Source: Halovenus amylolytica (GTDB taxonomy: Archaea; Halobacteriota; Halobacteria; Halobacteriales; Haloarculaceae). From it: a DNA stretch of 64,000 bases. Under the pieces are notes generated by a model. It made no database searches and was not told the DNA's origin. It saw only the letters and a program-made list of their open reading frames with translations. Made by a program: the position numbers and the translations under genes. The stretch is from the NCBI GenBank assembly GCA_004015825.1, contig SAYS01000013.1:1-64000 (forward strand), given 5' to 3'. Of this stretch, positions 43,245 through 51,933 are shown piece after piece (positions within the stretch are counted from its first letter, which is position 1; each line of letters opens with the position of its first letter).

Positions 43245-44161
43245 GCTGTGACCTCCTGTTGGTCGGTCGTGTAGTGGCTGAACAGATCACCGAGTGAGGA
43301 CGTGACGACCGAGAAATCCTCCACCTGGACGACAGAGTCGTCGATCGTTTCCAGCACTCTGAATTTCGATCTGTCGCCGACGAGAACCCGGATCCGATCG
43401 TCGTCGATCGTCGCGCCGGTGACGCCGTCGATTTGCTGAATTCGCCCCACGATTTCCTCGTCGATCCTGCTGGCCTCGATGTAGAGTGTTTCACCGGCCT
43501 CGGTGGCTTCCCTGAGTCCCTGGATCGTATCCACGGCGACGAGCTGGCCCCGGTTGATGATCGCCACACGGTCACAGACCGCTTCAACCTGCTCCATGAC
43601 GTGACTGGAGAAGAAGACGGTCGTCCCGCGCTCGCTCTCCTGACGGATGATCTCACGCATCTCTCTAGCGCCGTTTGGATCCAGTCCCGTCGACGGTTCG
43701 TCGAGGATGAGCAAGTCAGGATCACCAATGAGGGCGATGGCCATGATGAGTCGCTGGCGCATCCCCTTCGAGTAGCCGCCCGCTTTGCGGTCCGCTGCAT
43801 CGGCAATCCCCACACGCTCCAACAATGCCTCGGGTTCTCCGTTGGCCTCCTTGGCCTCGATGGCGAATTCGAGATGCTCCCGCCCAGTGAGTCGGTCGTA
43901 AACGTGGTATGCGTCCGGGAGGACACCCGTCCGCCGACGGACCGCCAGCCCTTCCCGCTGGGCGTCGTGTCCGAGGACCGAAACTGATCCCGACGTCGGC
44001 CGGGTAAAATCCAGGATGATGTCGATCGTCGTGGATTTCCCGGCCCCGTTCGGGCCCAGAAAACCGAATATCTCTCCCTCTTCGACCGTTAGATCGAGTC
44101 CATCGACTGCGACGACATCTCCGAACTGCTTGGAAAGGTTGTCGATCTGAATTGCTGTCAT
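43241..44161 (-). CDS. ABC transporter ATP-binding protein
   Basis: A 306-residue ATPase with Walker A GPNGAGKST near 38, Q-loop, signature YSKGMRQRL near 134, Walker B LLILDEPSTGLDPNGA near 154 and the H-loop in VFFSSHVMEQ. A C-terminal 80-residue extension (residues 220-300) is typical of ABC-2 exporters of the DrrA/CcmA class. It is cotranscribed with the permease gene, which it overlaps by 4 bp. Confidence 0.93.
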   Translation of the reverse strand: MTAIQIDNLSKQFGDVVAVDGLDLTVEEGEIFGFLGPNGAGKSTTIDIILDFTRPTSGSVSVLGHDAQREGLAVRRRTGVLPDAYHVYDRLTGREHLEFAIEAKEANGEPEALLERVGIADAADRKAGGYSKGMRQRLIMAIALIGDPDLLILDEPSTGLDPNGAREMREIIRQESERGTTVFFSSHVMEQVEAVCDRVAIINRGQLVAVDTIQGLREATEAGETLYIEASRIDEEIVGRIQQIDGVTGATIDDDRIRVLVGDRSKFRVLETIDDSVVQVEDFSVVTSSLGDLFSHYTTDQQEVTA

Positions 44162-44209
44162 TTTCTCCCTACTAACATTGTACTAAGAAAGTCGAAATAA
44201 ATGTAACCC

Positions 44210-44505
44210 AAGTATTATGTTCTAATAGAAAATATCTGATGGATATTGTTGGTTTTGTGTGCTTCAATTTTGCTGCCGATATGGAACATTTGTGGGAGAG
44301 AAAGCTGGTGTTCTGCAAAGACAGTCTCGGTGGGATCATTCAAGATTCTAGTACAGTTCTTCCCTGATAGCGTGGAGCACCCTCCTCTTCGTTCCCTTCT
44401 TGATCGTGTCCACACTCTCGCAGTACGGACACGTCGCCCGTCCGGCTATCGGTGAACGCACAGATACGCCAACCAGTCCTCTTTGTCAGTCAGAAGACTC
44501 CGTTG
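44210..44505 (-). pseudogene. Degraded zinc-ribbon (IS1595-like) transposase
   Basis: Leftward frames give, with two shifts: LLTDKEDWLAYL, then GRATCPYCESVDTIKKGTKR in a second frame, then NDPTETVFAEHQLSLPQMFH and IEAHKTNNIHQIF in the first. CPYC...KKGT followed by TETVFAEH.LSL..MF is the N-terminal zinc-ribbon plus helix pattern of IS1595-type transposases. The second CxxC of the ribbon and the entire DDE catalytic domain are missing. The family name is inferred from pattern. Confidence 0.6.
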
Positions 44506-44549
44506 ACGCTTTCGCTACTGACCACGGCTGTGGTGGATTCCGAACGTCA

Positions 44550-44627
44550 TACTGGTGGCTATACGAAACTGACGACTTTCGACCCTCCGGGGGGTCAAAT
44601 ATTTTTACCAATGTATAGCCACCAGTA
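44550..44627. repeat. 78-bp miniature inverted-repeat element, copy 5 (GGTGGC subtype)
   Basis: TACTGGTGGCTATACG ... TGTATAGCCACCAGTA, flanked by exact TCA (44547-44549, 44628-44630). The right TCA is the TGA stop of the leftward metal-exporter gene. A compensated change (CTGTA to CTATA on both arms) relative to copy 1 keeps the stem paired. Confidence 0.92.
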
Positions 44628-45458
44628 TCAGAATACTCCGATGATGAAACCAACTCCCATGATGATCAGGACAACTGCCGAAAACGTCGGGAGGTACGGC
44701 GTGTACCGCTCGACTTTCTCCTCGGAGTGCTGGTAGCCTGCAATCAACAGCATTGTCAGTCCAACGATACCCGCGATGACGGTGAGGGCGTACGCACTCA
44801 TCAGTTTGAGGCAGTGGTTTGACCCGGCGCAGAGCGCAATAATCTCGAATTCTTCTTCGTGGGCGAACCCCAGTACGAACGCGAACCACGCGATCCCAAG
44901 GAGACCACGGTCAGCGGTCTCTTCGGGTTCATCATGTGAGTGAGAGCGTCCACCGACGAAGGGAACGAATCCTTTCAAACGAGTGAATAGTCCATTGTTG
45001 TGGTCATGTGAATGGCCCTGCTCGTGAGAATGGCTGGAATGCTCGTTCCGATCGTGTTGATGGTCGTGGCTGTGATGCTCGGAGTGGCCGTCAGCATCAC
45101 GACTACCGTGCGAATGCCCGTGGGAGTATTCACGAATCCCAAGCACGATGAGCAGGACACCGGCAACGAGACTGACTGGCCCACCGATATGGATGTCGCC
45201 GAGTATCGTTATCGGCTCGTTGACCTGCGTAAGCTTGAAGTAGTCTTTCGCGTAGAAGAACACCCCTACCATCGCGATACTGCTAATAAGGTGGCCGACG
45301 CCGATGATGAAACTCGCCGCGAACCCGTACACCCACTTGTTCGTCTGATCGAGCGCGTATGAGGCGGCGACAGGCCACCCGTGACCCGGTTCGATACCGT
45401 GAACCGCACCGAGCGCGACTGCCCCGAGGAAGAGACCGAGTCCTTCGCCGTGTAACAT
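44628..45458 (-). CDS. Histidine-rich nickel/cobalt exporter-like membrane protein (NicO/RcnA-like)
   Basis: A 276-residue protein with six helices. It opens MLHGEGLGLFLGAVALGAVHGIEPGHGWPVAAS, carrying the H-x4-P-G-H-G-type metal motif of NicO/RcnA transporters. A loop near residues 108-160 is extremely rich in His (SHGHSHGSRDADGHSEHHSH and more), and there is a second H-E-E-E motif (GFAHEEEFEII). Start at the ATG at 45458. It is transcribed divergently from a NikR-type regulator 103 bp away, which strongly supports nickel or cobalt export under NikR control. Its stop codon is the duplicated target of the 78-bp element. Confidence 0.85.
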   Translation of the reverse strand: MLHGEGLGLFLGAVALGAVHGIEPGHGWPVAASYALDQTNKWVYGFAASFIIGVGHLISSIAMVGVFFYAKDYFKLTQVNEPITILGDIHIGGPVSLVAGVLLIVLGIREYSHGHSHGSRDADGHSEHHSHDHQHDRNEHSSHSHEQGHSHDHNNGLFTRLKGFVPFVGGRSHSHDEPEETADRGLLGIAWFAFVLGFAHEEEFEIIALCAGSNHCLKLMSAYALTVIAGIVGLTMLLIAGYQHSEEKVERYTPYLPTFSAVVLIIMGVGFIIGVF

Positions 45459-45561
45459 CACGGTTGAGAATCTGCTACCAACGTGAATAACGGTTGTTAA
45501 TACCGAAATGGGGCCATCGTAATACGAGACCCTCTTGTACAAACACGACGAGCCAATAGCT

Positions 45562-45957
45562 ATGCGAACGAGTTTCAATATTCCAGACGAAGTCGTCGAA
45601 GAGTTCGATCGAGTCTGGAAAGAGCAGGATATCGAAAACAGGTCGCGAGCTGTCCGGGAAGCGATGCTGGAGTTCATCGAGTCTCACTCTCGTCTCGAAG
45701 AGACAAGCGGGGAGATCGTCGCGCTCATCGCGTTCGATTATCGCCACCACGAGGTGATACAGGAACTCCACGCAGTCCAACACGAGTATCAAGATGTGAT
45801 CCTCAACACGAGTCATACGCACCAAGGAGACTGGTGCCTCGAATCACTGTTTTGTCGGGGACCAGCCGAGCAGGTACGTAACCTCACCTACCGGCTCCGC
45901 GACTTTGACGGTGTATATCGGGTCAAGGTGATGGTCATCCGGGATGGCGAGAAATAA
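45562..45957 (+). CDS. nikR: NikR-type nickel-responsive RHH regulator
   Basis: A 131-residue protein. The N-terminal ribbon-helix-helix is MRTSFNIPDEVVEEFDRVWKEQDIENRSRAVREAM. The C-terminal ACT-like metal domain has the NikR site: QHEYQD (first His), then NTSHTHQGDWCLE with H-x-H and Cys in the NikR order. Start at the ATG at 45562, since upstream codons precede the RHH strand. It probably represses the divergent His-rich exporter gene or activates it on nickel binding; the direction of control is inference. Confidence 0.88.
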   Translation: MRTSFNIPDEVVEEFDRVWKEQDIENRSRAVREAMLEFIESHSRLEETSGEIVALIAFDYRHHEVIQELHAVQHEYQDVILNTSHTHQGDWCLESLFCRGPAEQVRNLTYRLRDFDGVYRVKVMVIRDGEK

Positions 45958-46079
45958 CAATCTGCCAGAAACCTCCGAAAAGTACACTCGCTATGTGCTT
46001 CACCTGGCTTTATCGCCCTGGCCGATCATGCAAGGGTTTGAAAAGATATCACAGGAGCAAACAGTAATGGGTCTCTCGA

Positions 46080-46433
46080 TCAGTCGAGTCCGAGGCTCAA
46101 TTTGAGCGCGTCGTCGATCTCGCCCATCGTCGAGTCATCGAGACTGCCAGCCACCGAATGGATTCGCTTCTCGACAGACACGACTCGAATCTGATCGAGC
46201 CGCACGGAGGAGTCTTTCTCGAACGGTGAGTCCGACGCTTCCACGAGAACCTCGAACGGATAGCCACTGTACGTCCCCGTCGCCGGTGCGACGATTGTCG
46301 TGTTCGAGTTCCTGTTCCCGACATCATTCTGAACCACCACCGCAGGCCGCGTTTTTCGCATTTCGTGCCCCTCGGCAGGATCGAGTCGAACGATAACGAC
46401 ATCACCGCGCCGAATCTCGGTGTCGTCGCTCAT
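46080..46433 (-). CDS. MazF/PemK-family endoribonuclease toxin
   Basis: A 117-residue protein: IRRGDVVIVRLDPAEGHEMRKTRPAVVVQND ... NTTIVAPATG ... SSVRLDQIRVVSVEKRI. RGDVV, the KTRPAVVVQND segment and the VRLDQIR strand are the MazF/PemK core with the catalytic Arg and Thr/Ser positions. It cuts mRNA when free of antitoxin. It overlaps the upstream antitoxin gene by 4 bp. Confidence 0.92.
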   Translation of the reverse strand: MSDDTEIRRGDVVIVRLDPAEGHEMRKTRPAVVVQNDVGNRNSNTTIVAPATGTYSGYPFEVLVEASDSPFEKDSSVRLDQIRVVSVEKRIHSVAGSLDDSTMGEIDDALKLSLGLD

Positions 46434-46666
46434 CCATCAAGTCCCGACCACGCCTCATCCGAAGCCACGTCCCACTCGTCGGCAAGTTCACTGGCGCTTT
46501 CGGACGCCTCACGATACGCGGCGGCCAGTTCCTCCTCGTCAGTAGCCTCGGACTCAACTTCGACGACAGCCACTGTGACGCGCTTGTTCGCGTACTCAGT
46601 CCCGAGATACACCCGCCCCCGGTCGTCGGTCTCGTTCGTCTGGAGTTTGTCGGCGTCAACTTTCAT
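46430..46666 (-). CDS. Antitoxin of the MazF-type pair
   Basis: A 78-residue acidic protein: MKVDADKLQTNETDDRGRVYLGTEYANKRVTVAVVEVESEATDEEELAAAYREAS. The DDRGRVYLG strand looks like a swapped-hairpin (AbrB-type) DNA-binding part and the C-terminal acidic helix would wrap the toxin. Start at the ATG at 46666. Identification rests mostly on position: first gene of a pair whose second is MazF, with a 4-bp overlap. Confidence 0.75.
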   Translation of the reverse strand: MKVDADKLQTNETDDRGRVYLGTEYANKRVTVAVVEVESEATDEEELAAAYREASESASELADEWDVASDEAWSGLDG

Positions 46667-46720
46667 CTCACAACCCACTATTGCCCACGCCTATATCAGT
46701 CTTACCCACCATTACCCATA

Positions 46721-46929
46721 GATCGATTAAGCGGTTCATGGCCGCGACCACGTCAAAGAATTTCGTGTTGCGGTTCTTCTACTTCGCGTTTGCCTGTCTC
46801 CTGTACTCGATCTGGCGGACCGTCGATCTGCTCGTCCAAGTCGAATTGACCGGTGAGTACGAACGGTCACCGCTCGTGACTGCCGATAATACGCTCACGC
46901 TGTTGAAACAGCAGTCGGGAATCGGCTAG
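46721..46929 (+). pseudogene. C-terminal fragment of an insertion-sequence transposase
   Basis: The frame SIKRFMAATTSKNFVLRFFYFAFACLLYSIWRTVDLLVQVELTGEY ... TADNTLTLLKQQSGIG then TAG is the C-terminus of a DDE transposase pattern I recognise from haloarchaea (KRFMA.T.SK...R.FYF.FA.LLY..WR). About 70 residues remain. It lies between the toxin/antitoxin pair and the integrase, typical of an integration hot spot. Confidence 0.6.
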
Positions 46930-47289
46930 CCAGACTCTCTCTATCGATTGAACAGCGAAATTGTGAGCAGCAGCACTGTCTCGGTCCGCGGTCAAGCTGT
47001 GGTATATGAACCAAACTCGGAACGAGTCGGTAAAATTGACGACAGATTCCTGATTTAGGAATGGTTCGGTAACGCAGTTCGTCCAGTATCGTACATTCTG
47101 GCAGGTCTCTAGCCAGTGTAGTCTCAACTTCACGCCCTTATTTTTCATATATCATTATATGGTTTATAAACTATGGAACCGCAAGACAGCGGCAGATTAG
47201 GTGCCACACAAATGCGTCGGTATTTACTTTGCCTTACTCTTCTAAGGGAAAGTAGATTCAAGTGGGATGCCGCCCTCTGGTAAGCATAC
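46930..47289. other. Non-coding region before the integrase
   Basis: No supportable gene in 360 bp. AT-rich at 47140-47180 (TTTTTCATATATCATTATATG), where the integrase promoter probably lies. An attachment site could be here but no tRNA or direct repeat was found. Confidence 0.4.
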
Positions 47290-48411
47290 ATGGTGGATTC
47301 CAGCCGACAGGGCGTTTCTTCCCGGGAAAAGACTATCGAGCAGGCACTGGCAGAATTCACAGAGTCGCGTTCGAAAGGCAAACTCCCCGGGAACTACGCG
47401 ATAGAGGTCGACCGTGTCGTTGGAAACTGGGCTCAGTGGTGTGAGAAACAGGGAGTGAGTAAAATAGGAGCGGTCGATGCGTGGTTACTCCGAAAGTGGA
47501 TTCAACATCTCCGCCACCGAGTCAACAATGAAAAAATCACGGGTCAGACAGCTCATCAATACTTTGCGCTCGTTCGAGCCTTCCTCTCTTATTGCGAGGA
47601 GTGGGAATGGATCGCTGTAAATCCGGCTGACCAGGACCGTGTTTCCAATGAACTCCCGGACGAAAGCCGTGGAGATGGTACCAAACCACAGACATGGAGC
47701 GAGTCGGAACGAACCCAGCTCCTTCGCTTCGTTGATGCACGCGCGCACGAGGCTATCGACCAAAATGGATCTGATGCGGTTACACAGTGTCGCGATCGGG
47801 CACTCGTCTATCTGTTAGCTTTCACCGGAGCCCGGTGTGCAGAGTTGGTCCACGACAGTAACGACGATCGACGACGCGGTATCTACTGGGGTGACATTGA
47901 TTACGAGAGTCGGACTATTACCGTTCTCGGCAAGGATCAACAGCGTGAGGAGGTCCAATTCCCGGAGATAGCCCATTCTGCTGTCCAGCGCTACGAGACA
48001 GTACTAGAGCCACCTACAGACGACTGGCCCGTCTTCCCTACTTCCCATGCGCCAAGTCTCTATAAGACTGCAAGAGAGACAATCACTGACGATCTTGACG
48101 GTCGTGATGCCATGACGGTTCTTCAGGAGACTGAAACCCCACCACCATCGATCTCCACTACAGCAGTGCGGAATATTCTGAAGACTCTCTGTGAGGAGGG
48201 GAATATCGATGTTGAAGGAGATCACGAGTATCTCAAACCCCACGGCGCCCGGCGTGGACTTGGGAAGCAATTGTACAAGGATTCAGCCTTCGAATATGCA
48301 CAGAAAGCGCTCAGGCACTCAGATCCAGAGACAACGTCGGAGATGTACGCAGATATCGAAGCTGGTGAGGTGGCCGAAGTCACCGATGACGTCTTCGAGG
48401 ACGGTGTTTGA
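47290..48411 (+). CDS. Tyrosine recombinase (phage/plasmid integrase)
   Basis: A 373-residue XerC/D-type integrase: an SAM-like N-terminal core-binding domain (residues 12-120) and a catalytic domain from about 135. The Arg is in TGARCAELV near 185, Lys near KDQQREEV, the H-x-x-R in HGARRGLG near 320, and His plus Tyr in LRHSDPETTSEMYADI near 345-358, the tyrosine being the nucleophile. It is complete, so presumably active. Together with the downstream ParA pair it marks an integrated plasmid-like element. Confidence 0.92.
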   Translation: MVDSSRQGVSSREKTIEQALAEFTESRSKGKLPGNYAIEVDRVVGNWAQWCEKQGVSKIGAVDAWLLRKWIQHLRHRVNNEKITGQTAHQYFALVRAFLSYCEEWEWIAVNPADQDRVSNELPDESRGDGTKPQTWSESERTQLLRFVDARAHEAIDQNGSDAVTQCRDRALVYLLAFTGARCAELVHDSNDDRRRGIYWGDIDYESRTITVLGKDQQREEVQFPEIAHSAVQRYETVLEPPTDDWPVFPTSHAPSLYKTARETITDDLDGRDAMTVLQETETPPPSISTTAVRNILKTLCEEGNIDVEGDHEYLKPHGARRGLGKQLYKDSAFEYAQKALRHSDPETTSEMYADIEAGEVAEVTDDVFEDGV

Positions 48412-48469
48412 GACCGAGCCGTTGAGTGTCTCCCTCTCGTGTGTGTTTTTTGGAGTAGCTTCATTTTTT

Positions 48470-48819
48470 AGTTATACAATTTTACTTGTCTGATTAGCCA
48501 TACTCATTAGCTATTTAGTATAGAATATTCTAATGGCTATATACCCTACCTATACAAAATAGCGTTAAAGTTTGACTGTTTAGTATAGGTAGTCTGTATA
48601 GCTAATTAAAACAGATATATGGTATAGCCTATCAGTATATCTATATTGTTTAACTTTTGGATAGATCCATATAAAATAGTTACACGCTATGATGTTATAT
48701 GATAGCTGTTCAGTTTAGCCACGTGTTTTAGTTATACTACATAGCTATACTTAATAACCATCTCGAGTAGCTCATTTGTCTGACTTACCTTTATAGCTTA
48801 TCAGTCTAACACAACGCAT
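48470..48819. repeat. AT-rich, repeat-dense region upstream of parA (candidate partition or replication site)
   Basis: About 350 bp at well under 40 percent G+C with many related short words: TTTAGTATA (48514, 48579), TTAGTTATAC (48467, 48728), GCTATAC and GTATAGC variants. The 11-mer CTRTTTAGTAT occurs at 48511-48521 and 48576-48586. A dyad ATTAGCCATA...TAATGGCTAT flanks the first copy. The end of the region has CCTTTATAGC (48787-48796), a TATA box for parA. Such iteron-like regions beside parA are typical centromere or origin sites. Confidence 0.6.
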
Positions 48820-49659
48820 ATGCTGGCATATACAGTGTACAGTGAAGCGGGAGGCGTTGGGAAAACCACACTGGCAGCAAATCTCGCCCGAGCAGAAGTT
48901 CGGGCAGGTCGTAAGGTTCTGATGATCGATCTGGACACGCAGGAAGCATCCCTCTCGTACCTCCTGGATGTCGACGAAGACCGGGATAATGACCAGGCAG
49001 ATAGTCTCCTCAGACACATGATCGATCGACCCCGGGGGGACTTCTCAGAGCTGATAAAAACGAGTGAGGGGATCGACGTGATTCCAGCGCACAATATTCT
49101 GGAGTACGCTTCAAAACATCTTCGCCGTCGGGAAGAAGAGGCAGCCGACTTTGGCGAGACGTTCAATCCAAACAAACAACTGCTTCGTGTACTTCGAGAG
49201 GCGGGAGTCCACGAAACGTACGATACGCTAGTTATCGATCCGCCGGCAACGGCCGATATTAAACTCCATAACGCTATACATGCGACCCGGCACGTCGTAA
49301 TTCCATTCGAGCCCTCGGGGAAAGGGTACGAGTCGGTGCAAGGTCTGGATCAGCTTGTTACCGGACTAGAGGATAATCTCGAAATCGAAGTCGGCGTGTT
49401 AGCTGTCATCCCGAATCGATACAAGGGGATGAACGATCAGGACCGCTTCCTGGACGAACTACGTGATGACGGCTGGGAACTTCCAGTTACGCTCCGTGAA
49501 CGGTCGTCCATGCTCGAAGGCTGCTGGGCCGAGCAGTGTACTGCATTCACGTATGTTGAGACGCATAGAGAGCGCGAACGTGATCACGAACTAGATACAC
49601 TGGAAAAGTTCGATAACCTCAGTGAGTACATCCGCCGAGAGAAGGAGGTTCCAGCATGA
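48820..49659 (+). CDS. parA: ParA-family partition ATPase
   Basis: A 279-residue Walker-type ATPase: deviant Walker A in EAGGVGKTTLAANLA near 10-20 (Gly replaces the usual first Lys of KGGVGKT), Walker A' LMIDLDTQEAS near 40, Walker B TLVIDPPATADIK near 133. It lacks an N-terminal helix-turn-helix, so it is the small ParA type that segregates plasmids with a separate centromere-binding partner. The partner is likely the next gene, whose start overlaps the stop by 4 bp. A TATA box 24-33 bp upstream implies a leaderless transcript. Confidence 0.93.
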   Translation: MLAYTVYSEAGGVGKTTLAANLARAEVRAGRKVLMIDLDTQEASLSYLLDVDEDRDNDQADSLLRHMIDRPRGDFSELIKTSEGIDVIPAHNILEYASKHLRRREEEAADFGETFNPNKQLLRVLREAGVHETYDTLVIDPPATADIKLHNAIHATRHVVIPFEPSGKGYESVQGLDQLVTGLEDNLEIEVGVLAVIPNRYKGMNDQDRFLDELRDDGWELPVTLRERSSMLEGCWAEQCTAFTYVETHRERERDHELDTLEKFDNLSEYIRREKEVPA

Positions 49660-50072
49660 AACAAGGTTCAACTGACGATCCCTTTGCTGAAGAGCCACAG
49701 GACGAAGCGAACGAGGTAGCGGAGTCAACAGAAGCAAACGGGGATCACAGTGACGAAGACAATCAAGATGCTTACGCTTCGAGCCAGTCTTCCGGATCCG
49801 AAAATGAGACAACAGACGAGTCAATGGATACACAAAAGTCTCTCCCGTTTATTTACGCACGCGATTCAGTCAAGGACGATCGACAACAGCGTCCAATATT
49901 TTTGCGAGACGACGTCGAAGATGGTATCCCAGAGTTGGTAGATAAACTCGAATCATCCTTTGACGAAAATGTATATAGAACGGATGTTCTTGAAGCAGCA
50001 GTATTAGTTGCACAGCAAAATCCAGAACTCGTCGAAGAAGTGTTAGGGGAATGGGGGTACGGCTGGCATTGA
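49656..50072 (+). CDS. Probable ParA partner, acidic protein
   Basis: A 138-residue protein. The first 65 residues are disordered and acidic (Asp, Glu, Ser, Asn, Gln). The C-terminal 70 (SLPFIYARDSVKDDRQQRPIFLRDDVEDGIPELVDKLESSF ... VYRTDVLEAAVLVAQQ) contain a likely strand-helix-helix that may be ribbon-helix-helix-like. Being coupled to parA by a 4-bp overlap, it is the best candidate for the centromere-binding partner that recognises the repeats upstream. I do not recognise the family by sequence. Confidence 0.6.
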   Translation: MKQGSTDDPFAEEPQDEANEVAESTEANGDHSDEDNQDAYASSQSSGSENETTDESMDTQKSLPFIYARDSVKDDRQQRPIFLRDDVEDGIPELVDKLESSFDENVYRTDVLEAAVLVAQQNPELVEEVLGEWGYGWH

Positions 50073-50350
50073 TATCCTCCTCGTAACCACGGAGGAATCC
50101 CGACCGATGGGAGTTTCAGGTGTGCAGTCCAACCGATAGAGAGCGATGGTTTCCACGGGAGATATCTGACTCACGTCTGGCGCTCGCTGGACTTCTCATG
50201 CCGTCGGTATCCACTGGGGGAGCTACCTCGACGCCTAGATTACCGACAACCATTTCTCGATCTGGTGGGGGTCGTTTGTACGACTGTGCAGTTCCCGCTC
50301 TGGTGGGTAGCGAACGCCGGCGGGCCACGTCGGTGCGTGAATGACATCCT

Positions 50351-50417
50351 CCGCGCCGTGAACAGAGCGGGATCAAAGATCCCGCAGGCAGTCGGGCAAA
50401 GCCCGACGACGGCGCGG
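50351..50417 (-). ncRNA. Candidate three-way-junction RNA in the tnpB right-end region
   Basis: An outer stem CCGCGCCGT/ACGGCGCGG (50351-50359, 50409-50417) encloses two perfect hairpins: GCGGGATC-AAA-GATCCCGC (50367-50385) and TCGGGC-AAA-GCCCGA (50392-50406). It lies just downstream of the tnpB 3' end, where the guide-RNA scaffold of TnpB systems is encoded. The strand is inferred from tnpB; the structure itself is strand-symmetric. Confidence 0.5.
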
Positions 50418-50443
50418 TTTCCTCCATAGGAGTCTCTGCCGGT

Positions 50444-51787
50444 CTAAGATTCCCCCGAGGCAACATTCCCGTCACCGTGGACGGTACTCTGGTCTGTACG
50501 CTGTTCTTTGGGATTTGAAGAAGCGTCTGTAGTTGAACGCCATTGATGACTGTCCCACTCGAACCGCACGGGCCGTGCCATCAGCCTGACTGCTTTCTCT
50601 GTGTGCCGCCTCAGGAACGTTTCCGACGCTGTAAGGTCGGCGTGCCCCTCGAATCCACATGGACAGGTGAGCGTGTCCTGATGCCGTGTCGTTCTGTCTG
50701 TCGAACCGCACTGCGGACATCCTTGGCTGGTCCACACTTCCGATCGAACTTCGACCGAGATACCGTATTCCTCGGCGGTACAGGCCAGTCGCTCGGTGAA
50801 TTGCTTGAACGCTCAAAAGTTGTGGGTCTTGGCGTTCGTCTTGACCGACCAGTGGCTTTCCAACACGTCGGTCAAGCCGCCGATATACACCGTGTCCACA
50901 CCGTCCTCGTACAACCGTTCCAGCAGGTCACGACACAACGCTTCCTGAGCGTGGTCACGACGGCGAGTCCGTTTCCGGTACAGTCGCCGGATACGCTCGC
51001 TACTGTACCTGCCGTCTTCGAGTTTGGACTGCAACCGGGCGATTTCTCGCGTCGTCTCACGGAATCGTTGGAACAACTCGCGGCCTTCGTACAGATATTG
51101 CTCGCCGGTCGTCGTGGTACAGGCAACGAGATTGTTTGCACCAATGTCAACAGCGGCCGTCTCGTCGGCCAGTGGAGTCTCCCGTGTCTCCTCAGAAACA
51201 GTCACGGGTTGCGAAGCTCGGAAGGTGCTATCACTCTCGTCGTACCACAGCTCTAGTCGGCCTTGGTCCTCGTAGTCAGGCCAGTTTGGGTCACCAACGA
51301 TTTCTAGCCGGAGACGGCTTTTCGGGCTGTTGTGTCTGTCTCGGAGTTCTTTTCCGACGACCATCTCAAGCCGGGAGCGGTCGCCCCAGTCGACAGTGTA
51401 TGCGTCCTTGCGGACGACACCTTTGAGAACACGTCCGTCGTCCTCGTTCCCACGGAAGCCCGGCGGTTCCGGGTGTTCCGTGACTGAATTATTCGACTCG
51501 TCGTGAAACTTCTTTTTCAATCGAAAGAACGACCGCCACGCTTCGGTGTTTGCTCGCCGGACAGTCTGGGCAGTAGACGCAGCAAGAACGCCTTTGTATT
51601 TCCCTTCGAGGTGGCCTGTATCGGCGCCCCATATGTCACCCTCGAAGCCATCTTCGTCGTTGTAGCGCATGAGACGCTGGTAGTTGATTTCATTCCAGAG
51701 AGCGGCGGAAGCGTCCAACAGTTTTCGTAGCACCTGCCCTCCGTCGTCGGAGAGCGGTCGCACGGCGAACGTGTTGACACGCTTCAT
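50444..51787 (-). pseudogene. tnpB: IS1341-type tnpB with one in-frame nonsense codon
   Basis: One continuous frame of 448 codons is broken only by a TGA at 50813-50815. Before it are [20 protein letters not shown] ... [12 protein letters not shown] (first RuvC Asp) ... [14 protein letters not shown] ... KTNAKTHNF. After it are [20 protein letters not shown] ... GCPQCG ... [18 protein letters not shown] (zinc ribbon and last Asp). The expected residue at the stop is Trp (TGG to TGA). No tnpA accompanies it. The C-terminal 25 residues look extraneous. It is probably inactive unless read through, and its right end lies toward 50073. Confidence 0.8.
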
Positions 51788-51933
51788 TTGCCGTCTGAGT
51801 CAACGAGTCGGTGAAATATGAAGGTCAGCCATCCACGGTGAAAGTAAAACTCACCGCCTGTCTCGTTGGAGACTCGAGACAAGCAGTAACGCGGTGGTTT
51901 CCCACCGGAGCGTACACGATTCACGCCCGTCCT

